Positions 6,514-13,671 of a stretch of DNA of 13,671 nucleotides are shown here, one piece after another. Below the pieces are notes generated by a model. That model was not told the DNA's origin. It worked only from the letters and a program-made list of their open reading frames with translations, and did not search any database. Source of the stretch: Methanolinea sp. UBA473. GTDB taxonomy: Archaea; Halobacteriota; Methanomicrobia; Methanomicrobiales; Methanospirillaceae. Positions within the stretch are counted from its first letter, which is position 1. Each line of letters starts with the position of its first letter. The stretch is from the NCBI GenBank assembly GCA_002509495.1, contig DAEV01000062.1:460-14130 (forward strand), read 5' to 3'. Made by a program: the position numbers and the translations under genes.

Positions 6514-6613
6514 TCCCTAGAGTGACCGCCTGGGAAATAAGGATATCCTCCGGAACTTGGGGGATCCAGGGGGAAACGATAAGTGGGAAAAGGGTCTATC
6601 TACAAACCAGCCT

Positions 6614-7969
6614 ATGGAATCTATTCAATCCGTCATCCTTGCAGGAGGAGTGGGGACCCGGCTCTGGCCTCTCTCCCGTACATTCTACCCTAAGCAGTTC
6701 CTGAAGGTGAACGGGCACAGTCTTTTCCAGGAGACCTATCTCCGGGCTCTCCAGCTGTCGGATCCCGGTGAGATCTACGTGGTCACCAACGAGGTGCACC
6801 AGTATCTCGTGAAGAATCAGCTGGAAGACCTGGACGCCACGATCGCGGACCGGATGGTGCTGCGGGAACCGGTGGGACGCAATACGCTTCCGGCTATCAC
6901 ATGGGCAATGCAGGAAGTAAAGGACGGTCCGGGAGATTCTCTTGTGGCGATCTTTCCGAGCGACCACCACCTTGGCGAAGGGGCCATGGCAGAGATCCGT
7001 GCTGCAGGCGTAACGGCAAAAAAGTACCTGGTCACGTTCGGGATCCCCCCCACTCATCCGAACACGGGGTATGGATACATAGATCCCGGCGACCCTCTTC
7101 CGGTTGGATTCAAGGTGCGGAAGTTCCGGGAAAAACCGGACTGGAATACCGCCAAGATCTATATGGATTCGGGATATCTCTGGAACAGCGGAATGTTCCT
7201 CTTCTCAACCGGGAAATTCTTTGAAGAGCTCGAGCGTCATCAGCCGGGGATCGCATCGAAGTTCAAGGGCGGCGGGGTGGACTACCACGACCTTCCCTCG
7301 CTCTCGATCGATTATGGTCTGCTGGAGAAGACGGATTCGGTTGCGGTGGTTCCTCTTTTGGCAGAATGGACAGACCTCGGTACGTTTCGCGCCTGGTATG
7401 AGTACAGGACCCGTGGAAAGGGAGAGAACGTAGGTGAGGCCGAGTACGTCGACTCGACGCATAATTTCGTCCACAGCCCCGGCAAGCGTACTGCACTCAT
7501 CGGGGTGAATGATCTTGTGCTGGTGGATACCGGGGATGCGCTCCTCGCCTGCCACATGGACCAGACGGACAGGGTCAGCGAACTCGTGAAACGGTTCAAG
7601 ACCCAGGGAGACACGATCGCGGACTACCATATCCAGGTGCACCGCCCCTGGGGGTCCTACACGGAGCTCGAAAAGACCCGGTTCTTCCGGATCAAGAGGG
7701 TGACGGTGAAGACCGGGAGCCAGTTGTCCCTCCAGATGCACCACCACCGGAGCGAACACTGGATCGTGGTCTCCGGCATGGCCGACGTGATCCTCGGGGA
7801 TCGCACCATCCACCTCCGCCAGGGGGAGAGCACCTTCGTCCCCGCGGGAACACGTCATCGCCTTGGCAATTCCGGAAAGATCCCCCTGGAAGTGATCGAG
7901 GTGCAGATCGGGGAGTACCTGGAGGAAGACGATATTACCCGGTTTAAGGACGACTATAACCGGATATGA
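6614..7969 (+). CDS. manC: Mannose-1-phosphate guanylyltransferase / mannose-6-phosphate isomerase (type II)
   Basis: This bifunctional enzyme makes GDP-mannose: it isomerises fructose-6-P to mannose-6-P and joins mannose-1-P with GTP. The nucleotidyltransferase domain starts with LAGGVGTRLWPLSR (9-22) and PKQF (26-29). It contains FPSDHH (114-119), the sugar-phosphate-binding FREKP (171-175), LWNSGMFLF and WTDLGTF. The C-terminal cupin isomerase domain shows metal-ligand motifs QMHHHRSEH (374-382) and PAGTRH (410-415). At 451 residues from ATG 6614 it is slightly shorter than bacterial ManC/AlgA (about 470-480), with all motifs present. An in-frame start at 6557 would add 19 polar residues with no homology, so 6614 is preferred. 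Its stop overlaps the DUF2117 start (ATGA at 7966-7969), suggesting coupled translation. The product feeds protein and lipid glycosylation. No mannosyltransferase is in the window. Confidence 0.9.
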   Translation: MESIQSVILAGGVGTRLWPLSRTFYPKQFLKVNGHSLFQETYLRALQLSDPGEIYVVTNEVHQYLVKNQLEDLDATIADRMVLREPVGRNTLPAITWAMQEVKDGPGDSLVAIFPSDHHLGEGAMAEIRAAGVTAKKYLVTFGIPPTHPNTGYGYIDPGDPLPVGFKVRKFREKPDWNTAKIYMDSGYLWNSGMFLFSTGKFFEELERHQPGIASKFKGGGVDYHDLPSLSIDYGLLEKTDSVAVVPLLAEWTDLGTFRAWYEYRTRGKGENVGEAEYVDSTHNFVHSPGKRTALIGVNDLVLVDTGDALLACHMDQTDRVSELVKRFKTQGDTIADYHIQVHRPWGSYTELEKTRFFRIKRVTVKTGSQLSLQMHHHRSEHWIVVSGMADVILGDRTIHLRQGESTFVPAGTRHRLGNSGKIPLEVIEVQIGEYLEEDDITRFKDDYNRI

Positions 7970-9084
7970 ACCCCCCGCCTCGTACCGGCCCACAGAAACG
8001 GATGCACGAAAGAGGAAACCTTGACGGGACGTATAAGAAATGGAAAACAGAAGGCCCGGGAATTGTCCTGGTCATTCACGGCCCCGAGATCTTTGATTCA
8101 GGCGCCGTAATGGAGATCGTCCGCCTGCTTGATCCGTCGCGCCTAATCGTAGCGGGAGTGATGGCAAGGACTGCGGCGGAAGAATCAGGACTATCCTGCG
8201 AGTACCCGGGACTGCCCCCGAGTGTCGTGATGAAGGAGATCCGGGAACCCGCGATCCTCGCCAACCAGGGAAAAACCCCTGACTCGGGCAGGATCTTCGG
8301 CGAGATCGTTGCATCCCGCCTGGAGCGGAAAGGTCTTCTGCAGATTGAGCTGTCCGGGAGGCGGGTCTTCTGCTGGGGTCGCCCCGTGGACGATCTGGCG
8401 CTTGGAATTGCAGCCCTGACGGGATGCGAAGCTGTATCCATGGAAATTCCGGATCCCGTCCGGGATCCCGGGACAAGGATCATCAGGGGGTGCGTCAGGG
8501 GAGAACCCGTGTATGTGAACGGGATCGTAATTGGCAAAGCTTCGGGAGAGGAGGTAGTACTCCGGTCCGACGGAGAGGATGTGATTCCGGTATCAGGTCT
8601 TATTGCAAAATCCCACGGGCTTGAAAAACTCAGGCGCCTGGGCCGGGTGGATATTTCCCGGGCATGGTGCAAAAGCGGTTCCGTGCGGTCGAAATCCCCC
8701 GCTATCTCAAAACGCACAGGATCCAGCGGGAGGGTGGTCTTCGTAGACCATTGCGGTCACCGGCTCTACGATGAGATCCATCATAAGGGTGTATGCGGGA
8801 TTGTCAGCGTGGGTGACGACACGACCTATGTCTGCGGCCATATCGGTGCCCACCTGGGCATCCCCGTCTTCGGGATCGTGGACGGGGACCGCGATCAGGT
8901 CGTTTCTCCCGGCTTTGCCCCGGGGTCCTGGCTGGCTCTCGCAGATCCCGGGACCGATGACGAGCTTGGACTCGAGATTGCCCCCCTGATCCCTGCAGGG
9001 ATCGTCGAATGGGAGGAATTTGTCGGGCAACTGGTTGACCGGCTGGGGGACAGGGCGAAGGTCCGCAGTTGCGGGCAGGACTGA
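7966..9084 (+). CDS. DUF2117 family protein, function unknown
   Basis: This 372-residue protein resembles the archaeal DUF2117 (COG4022) family, which has no known function. The N-terminal region, after about 30 poorly conserved basic residues, carries VLVIHGPEIFDSG (34-46) and VAGVMARTAA, consistent with a Rossmann-like first strand. The C-terminal region has VVFVDHCGHRLYD, then SVGDDTT (281-287), CGHIGAHLGIPVFGI and DGDRD (306-310). The acidic GDD and DGD clusters look like metal or phosphate-binding sites of a Toprim-like or nucleotide-binding fold, which is inference. There is no signal peptide or membrane helix, so it is cytoplasmic. The ATG at 7966 overlaps the manC stop by four bases, implying one operon. 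ATG 8002 is an alternative that would drop 12 residues. The overlap suggests co-expression with GDP-mannose synthesis but does not prove a shared pathway. Confidence 0.7.
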   Translation: MNPPPRTGPQKRMHERGNLDGTYKKWKTEGPGIVLVIHGPEIFDSGAVMEIVRLLDPSRLIVAGVMARTAAEESGLSCEYPGLPPSVVMKEIREPAILANQGKTPDSGRIFGEIVASRLERKGLLQIELSGRRVFCWGRPVDDLALGIAALTGCEAVSMEIPDPVRDPGTRIIRGCVRGEPVYVNGIVIGKASGEEVVLRSDGEDVIPVSGLIAKSHGLEKLRRLGRVDISRAWCKSGSVRSKSPAISKRTGSSGRVVFVDHCGHRLYDEIHHKGVCGIVSVGDDTTYVCGHIGAHLGIPVFGIVDGDRDQVVSPGFAPGSWLALADPGTDDELGLEIAPLIPAGIVEWEEFVGQLVDRLGDRAKVRSCGQD

Positions 9085-9097
9085 CTGGTCGCTTAAG

Positions 9098-9115
9098 CCC
9101 CCGGATAGCCCGGGG
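9098..9115. terminator. GC-rich hairpin between convergent genes
   Basis: CCCCCGG (9098-9104), loop ATAG and CCCGGGG (9109-9115) form a seven-position stem with one C-C mismatch. It sits midway between the convergent stops of the DUF2117 gene (9084) and the ligase gene (9133). No long U-tract follows on either strand, so it may act as a 3'-end stabiliser rather than a terminator. Confidence 0.35.
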
Positions 9116-9132
9116 AAGGATGACTCATGCGT

Positions 9133-10848
9133 TTACTTTGACTGCAGACGATAGCGTTCCCTTATCCCATCCAGGGTTTCGATCTCATCGATCCCCTTGT
9201 CGTCCCGGATGCGGATGAACCGGGGGAACCGGAGGGCATAACCGGTGTCGTAATTGGGGCTCTTCTGGATCTCCGAATACCCTACCTCAAAGACCATGGA
9301 CGGCTCGAACCTCACCTCTTTCCCAGCCTGTGAGACGATCCGGTCACTTAAAAGATCGTACACCTCGGCGAGCTGTTCATCCGAAAATCCGGTTGCGACA
9401 CGGGAGAGGGGGACGAGATTCCTTCCGTCCTGGCAGGCGAGGAGGAACGAACCGAACAGGTGGGCCCTTTTTCCTTCTCCCCAGTCTGCCCCGATCACGG
9501 CAAGGTCAAGGGTATCCACCGAGGGTTTGATCTTGATCCAGTTCTTCCCCCTGATCCCGGGCGTGTAGGGGGAGGAGAGTACCTTGAGCATGAGCCCTTC
9601 ATGCCCGGCATCGAGTGCGTCCCGGTACATGGCATCGATCACATCCGGATCCTCGCTCACCGTCTGCGGGGCCACGTGTGCCGTGACCGACTTCTCCAGG
9701 AAGGAACGCCGTTCCCTGAGCGGCAGGTCGATTAAGGTTTTCCCGTCCAGGTACAGGATGTCGAAGATGTTGGGGATCATCGTGATCTCTTTTTGTAGGG
9801 AATCGATGCCATATTTCCTTCGGAACCTCCGGAGGACCGTCTGGAACGGCAGCGGCCTGCCCTCGCTGATGGCAATCACTTCACCGTCGAGGATGACGTC
9901 GTGTGAGGTGGCATTCATGAGCGCGGAGATGACATCCGGCAGGGCGTCCGTTACCTCTTCGAGTTTCCGCGAGTATAAACGGGACTTTTCGCCCTCCTTG
10001 TGGAACTGGAAACGGCTCCCGTCGTATTTGAATTCTGCGGCCACCGCTCCATTCTCTCGGATGGCGGACGGGATCGAGCCCTGCTGGGCGAGCATCATCT
10101 TCACAGGGTGGAATACCCGGATGTGAACGTCTTTTAACGCCCCTTCTCCCCTCCGCGCCAGCAAAGCTACCTCCCCAAGGTCATTGATCGCCTGGTAGGC
10201 GTGCTCCACCAGCCCGGAATCGATCTGAAACCCTTTCGCGATCGCATCCCGCATATTCCCCTCCCCCACTCCTATCCTTAAGTCCTCCATCAGCAGGCGT
10301 GACAGGTATTTCCCCTCGAGCGGAGATACCCTGGAAAATAAGAACCTGATGGTATCGAGTTTCTCCTGCTGGGATGACTTCCCCCGGATCCTGGCAATCC
10401 GTTCAAATTTATTCATCACCTCTCCAAGAGTGAGGCCTTCCTCGCCATCTTTATCCTGGCCGGCACCGGCGGCAGGCATGAATTCCCCGAGCGATCGCTG
10501 AATCGTGGCCGGCCTGTCCGAACGCTGCGAGAACGTCCTGCTCTGGCGATGCTCCAGTATGTGCTGGAACGCGGTCCCGACATCCCCCGTCCTGTTGATA
10601 TCGTTGATGATGTCGTCCCTGGTGCCGTCGACAATCCCCGTAATCACGTCGTAAAGGAGGTTCGGACCGATCCCCAGTTTGAGAGGACTCCAGTCCGGAA
10701 AGATCCTCCCCCTGACGAACCGGGTGAACACCGGGAGATCCTCCTCCCCAAGCCCGGGGAGTACTCCCGCGATCAGGTCAATCGACTCAAGTCTTCCCGA
10801 TATCCCCTCCAGGTTCTCACAGATCCGGGCAAACTCAGAGAAACGCAT
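9133..10848 (-). CDS. lig: ATP-dependent DNA ligase
   Basis: This replicative and repair ligase seals nicks by transfer of AMP from ATP through an enzyme lysine. The protein is 571 residues from ATG 10848, close to the usual 550-600 for archaeal ligases. An N-terminal DNA-binding helical domain (about 1-230) is followed by the adenylation domain. Motif I is FKYDGSRF with catalytic K274. Motif III is ILDGEVIAI, IIIa is IFDILYLDG, IV is EGLMLK, and V is KNWIKIKP. The C-terminal OB-fold domain includes FLLACQDGRN and TGFSDEQL. All nucleotidyl-transfer motifs are intact. A TTG at 10869 would add seven residues, but AAGGAGA (10855-10861 on the minus strand) lies seven bases before ATG 10848, which decides the start. 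The gene is divergent from the 400-residue protein at 11032 and convergent with the DUF2117 gene. Confidence 0.95.
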   Translation of the reverse strand: MRFSEFARICENLEGISGRLESIDLIAGVLPGLGEEDLPVFTRFVRGRIFPDWSPLKLGIGPNLLYDVITGIVDGTRDDIINDINRTGDVGTAFQHILEHRQSRTFSQRSDRPATIQRSLGEFMPAAGAGQDKDGEEGLTLGEVMNKFERIARIRGKSSQQEKLDTIRFLFSRVSPLEGKYLSRLLMEDLRIGVGEGNMRDAIAKGFQIDSGLVEHAYQAINDLGEVALLARRGEGALKDVHIRVFHPVKMMLAQQGSIPSAIRENGAVAAEFKYDGSRFQFHKEGEKSRLYSRKLEEVTDALPDVISALMNATSHDVILDGEVIAISEGRPLPFQTVLRRFRRKYGIDSLQKEITMIPNIFDILYLDGKTLIDLPLRERRSFLEKSVTAHVAPQTVSEDPDVIDAMYRDALDAGHEGLMLKVLSSPYTPGIRGKNWIKIKPSVDTLDLAVIGADWGEGKRAHLFGSFLLACQDGRNLVPLSRVATGFSDEQLAEVYDLLSDRIVSQAGKEVRFEPSMVFEVGYSEIQKSPNYDTGYALRFPRFIRIRDDKGIDEIETLDGIRERYRLQSK

Positions 10849-10884
10849 TCCTGTCTCCTTGAATGACAAATTCGACCTGCCCCC

Positions 10885-10893
10885 GGATAACAG
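10885..10893 (-). promoter_or_regulatory. Possible TATA box of the ligase gene
   Basis: On the minus strand this reads CTGTTATCC, about 37-45 bases before ATG 10848. Archaeal spacing would put transcription start near 10862, just ahead of the AAGGAGA ribosome site. The match to the TATA consensus is weak. Confidence 0.3.
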
Positions 10894-10900
10894 TTCTCTT

Positions 10901-10927
10901 CGCGTTCTCCTCCCGGGAAAAAACGCG
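10901..10927. promoter_or_regulatory. Nested inverted repeat in the ligase divergent region
   Basis: The outer arms CGCGTT (10901-10906) and AACGCG (10922-10927) enclose an inner palindrome TCCCGGGA (10911-10918). It lies just upstream of the possible ligase TATA box and about 105 bases before the divergent gene. It could be a regulator site or chance, and no known motif is recognised. Confidence 0.3.
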
Positions 10928-11031
10928 TCCGCAGCGAATGTGGCGGAAGGGCGAGGTTCCTTTCACTGTGGTATCCATCGCGCAAAAACCGGTCCATCAT
11001 TGTAGGTTTCATATAGACTGAGAGGAAATTC

Positions 11032-12234
11032 ATGTGTGGTATGGCAGAGGAATGGACTCCTGACGCGCTGATCGACCAGAAGCTCGGGCAGACCAAGAAA
11101 GAGATGATGGAGTACATCGAGAAGAACTCTGAGAATATCGATTCCAACATCCCCATTTTTTACGGCCACGTAATCTCAATCCTCGAGAAGAATTTCCCCC
11201 ATCTTCCCGACCAGGCGTATGACCGGTTCATCGATGACCTGACCATCAAGGTCCTGGAGGAGAGCAAACGTTCCACCGATGTGGACTATATCGAGAGGCT
11301 CTTCCGGCATGCGAGCAGGGTGAAACGAAAACAGACCGGGCGAGCCATCTTTGACATCGTCCTCGGTTTCAAGTTGATCGATATCGGGAAGTACCATGAT
11401 GCCATTGAGATCCTGAAGAAATACCGCACGGTGGATGCCATCGTCTGCACTGCAATTGCCTACGGTTACTATGTCCTTTCGTCCAGTGAACTCCTTCCTG
11501 GAGAGAAACAGGAGAAGAATACCCCCAGCACGATGGCCCTCAATTCGCGGGAGCAGATGATCGAGCTTGCCAGGCTGCGCCCCCCTGTGAACCGCCTTCG
11601 GTTCCCGATGGTTGTCCAGGAACTCAGGGTGAACAAGGTCTTCTGGTTCATGATCAGGACGGCGACGGAATGGTTCCCCCAGGAGCCCGAATTCATCAAG
11701 ATAGGGCTCGAGAAGGCGAAAAAAGACGGCAACCGGGAGATGAGGGGAGAACTCCTGAAGATTGCTGCCGAACGCTATTACAACGACATGTTCTTCCTCC
11801 GGGATCTCTACCACTTCAAGCTGGAGTCGAGGGATGCGAGCGGGGCTACCGCGGTAGTGCGCCAGATGATGCAGCAGCACCCTGAGGAACTCGAACCCCT
11901 GTATTACGGAATGCAGCTGGCATTGATCACCTCGCAGCAGTCGGCCTACCAGAAATTCCGCGATACCGCCCTCTCAAAGAAGATGCCCCCGCACATCGTT
12001 CTTCTGATGGATTTTGCCTACATGGTCGTCACGGGGCGGAAAAGCGATGCGGAGGCTGTGCTGGAGGACTCAAAGAGGAAGCTTCCTGCCCTGGCCTATT
12101 ACCTGGAAACGCTGGGTTACATGATCGCGGATATTTTTTCTGAGGACGATAAGCGATCGAAGAATGCAAGAAAGGTATTCCTGGACTCCATCGACCAGTA
12201 CTGCCTTCGGCTCATCAAGATGAAAGAATACTAA
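11032..12234 (+). CDS. Unrecognised 400-residue helical protein
   Basis: I do not recognise a family with confidence. The protein is soluble, charged and almost wholly alpha-helical in appearance. It has no signal peptide or membrane segment and no catalytic motif I can identify. Several stretches look like helical-hairpin (TPR-like) repeats, for example GKYHDAIEILKKYRTVDAI (about 123-141), SGATAVVRQMMQQHPEELEP and SDAEAVLEDSKRKLPALAYY, so a scaffold or binding role is possible. The N-terminus (ALIDQKLGQTKKEMMEYIEK) could form a short coiled coil. The start is ambiguous: ATG 11032 has GAGAGG (11020-11025) six bases ahead, while ATATAG at 11011-11016 as TATA box would favour a leaderless start at ATG 11041 (MAEEW). 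It is probably a conserved Methanomicrobiales hypothetical protein. Divergence from DNA ligase does not show a DNA-related role. Confidence 0.75.
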   Translation: MCGMAEEWTPDALIDQKLGQTKKEMMEYIEKNSENIDSNIPIFYGHVISILEKNFPHLPDQAYDRFIDDLTIKVLEESKRSTDVDYIERLFRHASRVKRKQTGRAIFDIVLGFKLIDIGKYHDAIEILKKYRTVDAIVCTAIAYGYYVLSSSELLPGEKQEKNTPSTMALNSREQMIELARLRPPVNRLRFPMVVQELRVNKVFWFMIRTATEWFPQEPEFIKIGLEKAKKDGNREMRGELLKIAAERYYNDMFFLRDLYHFKLESRDASGATAVVRQMMQQHPEELEPLYYGMQLALITSQQSAYQKFRDTALSKKMPPHIVLLMDFAYMVVTGRKSDAEAVLEDSKRKLPALAYYLETLGYMIADIFSEDDKRSKNARKVFLDSIDQYCLRLIKMKEY

Positions 12235-12239
12235 AACCG

Positions 12240-12244
12240 AAAAA
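12240..12244 (-). terminator. U-tract after the MBL-fold gene (minus strand)
   Basis: Read on the minus strand, CCCGGG is followed by TTTTT about 66 bases past the hydrolase stop, just before the end of the facing gene. The short T-run in a convergent gap fits archaeal termination, but the evidence is weak. Confidence 0.3.
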
Positions 12245-12260
12245 CCCGGGTGGACGGACC

Positions 12261-12270
12261 CTCTCTTTTT
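12261..12270 (+). terminator. Pyrimidine/T tract after the 400-residue protein gene
   Basis: CTCTCTTTTT lies 27 bases after the TAA stop at 12232-12234, within the convergent gap. U-rich tracts of this kind terminate archaeal RNA polymerase. This is an inference from composition and position. Confidence 0.4.
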
Positions 12271-12310
12271 GGCATATGCGAGGACGCTACCTGCTTTGTG
12301 CAGTCTGTGT

Positions 12311-13099
12311 TCAGAACAGGACCTGGTGGGGCCATCCGGCCGGTGAACCGGGATTGGTTGCCACCGTGATCCCCGAATCCCTGTAAAAGAGGCCGGCCCC
12401 GTCTCTCGCACTCGAAATCGCGATCTCGGGGGTGTTGTTCACTTCGCTCAGGTGGGCGAGCATGATCTGGCCCACGTCGGATATGATGGACCGGATGCAT
12501 GCGGCCGCCGATGGATTGGAGAGGTGACCGCGCCGTGAACGGATCCTGCGCTTCAGCACTTCCGGGTAGGGTCCGGATTTCAGCATCTCCGGGCAGTGGT
12601 TGCTTTCGAGGACGACCCCGTCGCAGCGCCGGAAGACCTCGGTCATCCCCGAGGTTATGATCCCGGTATCGGTGCAGCATGCAAGGGAGAGGTCTCCTTC
12701 GCGTACAAGGAACCCGCATGGTTCCCGAGCATCGTGCGATGTCGCGAATGCTTCCACAGAGAATTCCCCGAGGCTGAACCGCTCCCTGTAATCGATCCGC
12801 ACCGCCCGGACGGGTATCCGTGGGGTAGGCCTGGAATGAAGGAGCTCGATAAGGGTCCCGCCCGTGGCATAGACCGGGACCGAGAAGTGCCTTGCAAGGG
12901 CTTCCACGGAGGACAGGTGGTCGGAGTGTTCGTGGGTGACCAGGATCCCCGAGATTCCCTCTCCTTTTCCTCCCGCCGCCTGCAGGCGGGCAAGGATCTC
13001 CCGCTTGGAGAGCCCTGCGTCGATCAGGAGGGAGGAAGACTCGCCCTCCACGTAGAGGCAGTTCCCCTTGCTTCCGCTTGCCAGGGAGATGCACCGCAT
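12311..13099 (-). CDS. Metallo-beta-lactamase-fold hydrolase, WalJ/YycJ-like
   Basis: This 262-residue cytoplasmic hydrolase begins with MRCISLASGSKGNC, the signature N-terminus of the WalJ/YycJ group. The metal-binding motif is THEHSDH (H56, H58, D60, H61). Further likely ligands are H122 in TSHD, D144 in CTDTG and H216 in LAHLSEVNN. These residues support a two-metal hydrolase. In bacteria such proteins have been linked to DNA repair exonuclease activity and cell-wall regulation, and the archaeal role is not established. A TTG at 13126 would add nine residues upstream of the conserved start, so ATG 13099 is preferred although no clear Shine-Dalgarno sequence is present. It follows the ABC ATPase gene on the same strand with a 66-base gap holding a hairpin, so cotranscription is possible but not certain. 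Length and motifs are normal. Confidence 0.85.
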   Translation of the reverse strand: MRCISLASGSKGNCLYVEGESSSLLIDAGLSKREILARLQAAGGKGEGISGILVTHEHSDHLSSVEALARHFSVPVYATGGTLIELLHSRPTPRIPVRAVRIDYRERFSLGEFSVEAFATSHDAREPCGFLVREGDLSLACCTDTGIITSGMTEVFRRCDGVVLESNHCPEMLKSGPYPEVLKRRIRSRRGHLSNPSAAACIRSIISDVGQIMLAHLSEVNNTPEIAISSARDGAGLFYRDSGITVATNPGSPAGWPHQVLF

Positions 13100-13144
13100 T
13101 ACATAGTACAAGTGTCTCCATTCCAAGAAAAGGTGCCGGAACGG

Positions 13145-13175
13145 ACAGGTTCTATCGGAATCCGATCAGGCCTGT
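13145..13175. terminator. Imperfect hairpin at the 3' end of the ABC ATPase gene
   Basis: An inner perfect stem ATCGGA-A-TCCGAT (13154-13166) is enclosed, after a symmetric four-base internal loop, by ACAGG (13145-13149) and CCTGT (13171-13175). It overlaps the TGA stop of the ATPase gene on the minus strand. No U-run follows, so it may be an attenuating or 3'-stabilising structure, or chance. Confidence 0.35.
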
Positions 13176-13671
13176 TTAGCGACTACGTGGAGGGCGGTAG
13201 CCTTGAAGGCGATGAAAATCCCTTTTCCCGGGGAAAGGCCCAGTTCATCGTAAGAACGGCGGGTGATGACAGCGCTGACCGGTATACCCGCATCCACCCG
13301 GACTTTCACCATGGGACCGATGGGAATTACTTTCGTGATCGTGCCGGAGAGCTCGTTCCGCGCGCTGCTCCTTCCATCCCTTTCCGTCAGGAATACGACG
13401 TCTTCGGGTCGCAGGAACACAGTTACCTCTGATCCCGGTTGATAGGGGCAGGTGGCGATCACAGGGATGCCCGAAACATCGATGGAGGCAAGGCCATCTT
13501 CGTTCTTCGAGATTCTGCCCTCCAGGACGTTCTCGACCCCCACCATCCGGGCCACCGCACGGTTCACCGGTTTGTAGAATATCTCGTGGGAATCGCCCAC
13601 CTGCCCGATCGAGCCTTCCAGGATTACCGCAAGCCTCGTGGCGAGCCGCTGCCCCTGGACCATATCGTGGG
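13166..13671 (-). CDS. Molybdate/tungstate-type ABC transporter ATPase (WtpC/ModC-like), C-terminal part
   Basis: The gene runs off the window edge, and about 168 C-terminal residues are present. They begin at the ABC switch-histidine region (HDMVQGQRLATRLAVILEG), followed by the usual GQVGDSHEIFYKPVNRAVA and a linker with FLRPEDVVF. A C-terminal TOBE (Mop-like) domain ends in FKATALHVV, a wording typical of molybdate and tungstate importer ATPases. Walker A, Walker B and the signature motif are outside the window, so activity cannot be judged. The protein powers uptake of the oxyanion through a membrane permease. Methanogens need it for formylmethanofuran dehydrogenase and formate dehydrogenase. 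Specificity for tungstate rather than molybdate, or even sulfate, cannot be fixed from this part. The permease and binding-protein genes are expected upstream, beyond 13671. Confidence 0.8.
   Translation of the reverse strand, partial: HDMVQGQRLATRLAVILEGSIGQVGDSHEIFYKPVNRAVARMVGVENVLEGRISKNEDGLASIDVSGIPVIATCPYQPGSEVTVFLRPEDVVFLTERDGRSSARNELSGTITKVIPIGPMVKVRVDAGIPVSAVITRRSYDELGLSPGKGIFIAFKATALHVVAKQA

Noticed and set aside
7205..7993. 262-residue minus-strand open frame
   Set aside because: It is antisense to manC, which has all its catalytic motifs over the same bases.
12231..13121. 296-residue minus-strand open frame in another frame of the hydrolase
   Set aside because: It is longer than the real gene but carries no metal-binding motif. 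The frame with THEHSDH and the GSGSKGN-like start is clearly the coding one.
12596..13432. 278-residue plus-strand open frame
   Set aside because: It is antisense to the MBL-fold hydrolase and the ABC ATPase, both with intact family motifs. It is an effect of GC-rich codon use.
1..13671. CRISPR array, insertion sequence, prophage, toxin-antitoxin or defence cluster
   Set aside because: No repeated spacers, transposase or integrase motifs, flanking direct repeats or nuclease/toxin pairs were seen. Gene content is mostly housekeeping and signalling.

Overview
The window reads as ordinary chromosome of a methanogenic archaeon, most likely of the order Methanomicrobiales (Methanoregula, Methanolinea or Methanosphaerula-like). 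This placement is inferred from protein families and is not proven. It rests on archaeal TATA-type promoters, an archaeal ATP-dependent DNA ligase, the archaeal families UPF0216 (DUF61) and DUF2117, and a multi-PAS histidine kinase with an N-terminal receiver and an RHDILNQ phosphoacceptor box. Secreted Thr/Pro-rich proteins and a molybdate/tungstate-type ABC ATPase also fit. DNA is fairly GC-rich, with AT-rich promoter islands.

Layout. Bases 1-23 are the 3' end of a tRNA. The + strand from 157 to 3694 carries a GYD-domain protein, a small three-helix membrane protein, a 733-residue receiver/triple-PAS histidine kinase starting at TTG, and a UPF0216 gene broken by a one-base frameshift. On the - strand, 3710-4270 encodes a membrane-anchored protein with an Ig-like outer domain. 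Diverging from it is a stand-alone CheY-like response regulator (about 4460-4843) with no ATG, GTG or TTG in the right place, and a perfect 15-bp palindrome lies just upstream of it. Next come a secreted TPR protein (+), a phosphoribosyltransferase (-), and a + strand pair with an ATGA overlap: ManC-type mannose-1-phosphate guanylyltransferase/mannose-6-phosphate isomerase and a DUF2117 protein. An ATP-dependent DNA ligase (-) faces a divergent 400-residue unrecognised helical protein (+). A WalJ/YycJ-like metallo-beta-lactamase-fold hydrolase and the C-terminal part of the ABC ATPase, both on the - strand, close the window.

How the genes fit together. The sensor kinase and the receiver-only regulator could form a signalling pair, which is inference. 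ManC makes GDP-mannose for glycans of the cell surface, where the two anchored or secreted proteins would also sit. The ABC ATPase probably helps import the oxyanion used in the Mo/W enzymes of methanogenesis. The rest is housekeeping.

I found no convincing new multi-gene system, CRISPR array, mobile element or defence island. The points most worth checking are the frameshifted UPF0216 gene, the missing canonical start of the response regulator, the palindrome next to it, and the two families of unknown function (DUF2117 and the 400-residue protein).
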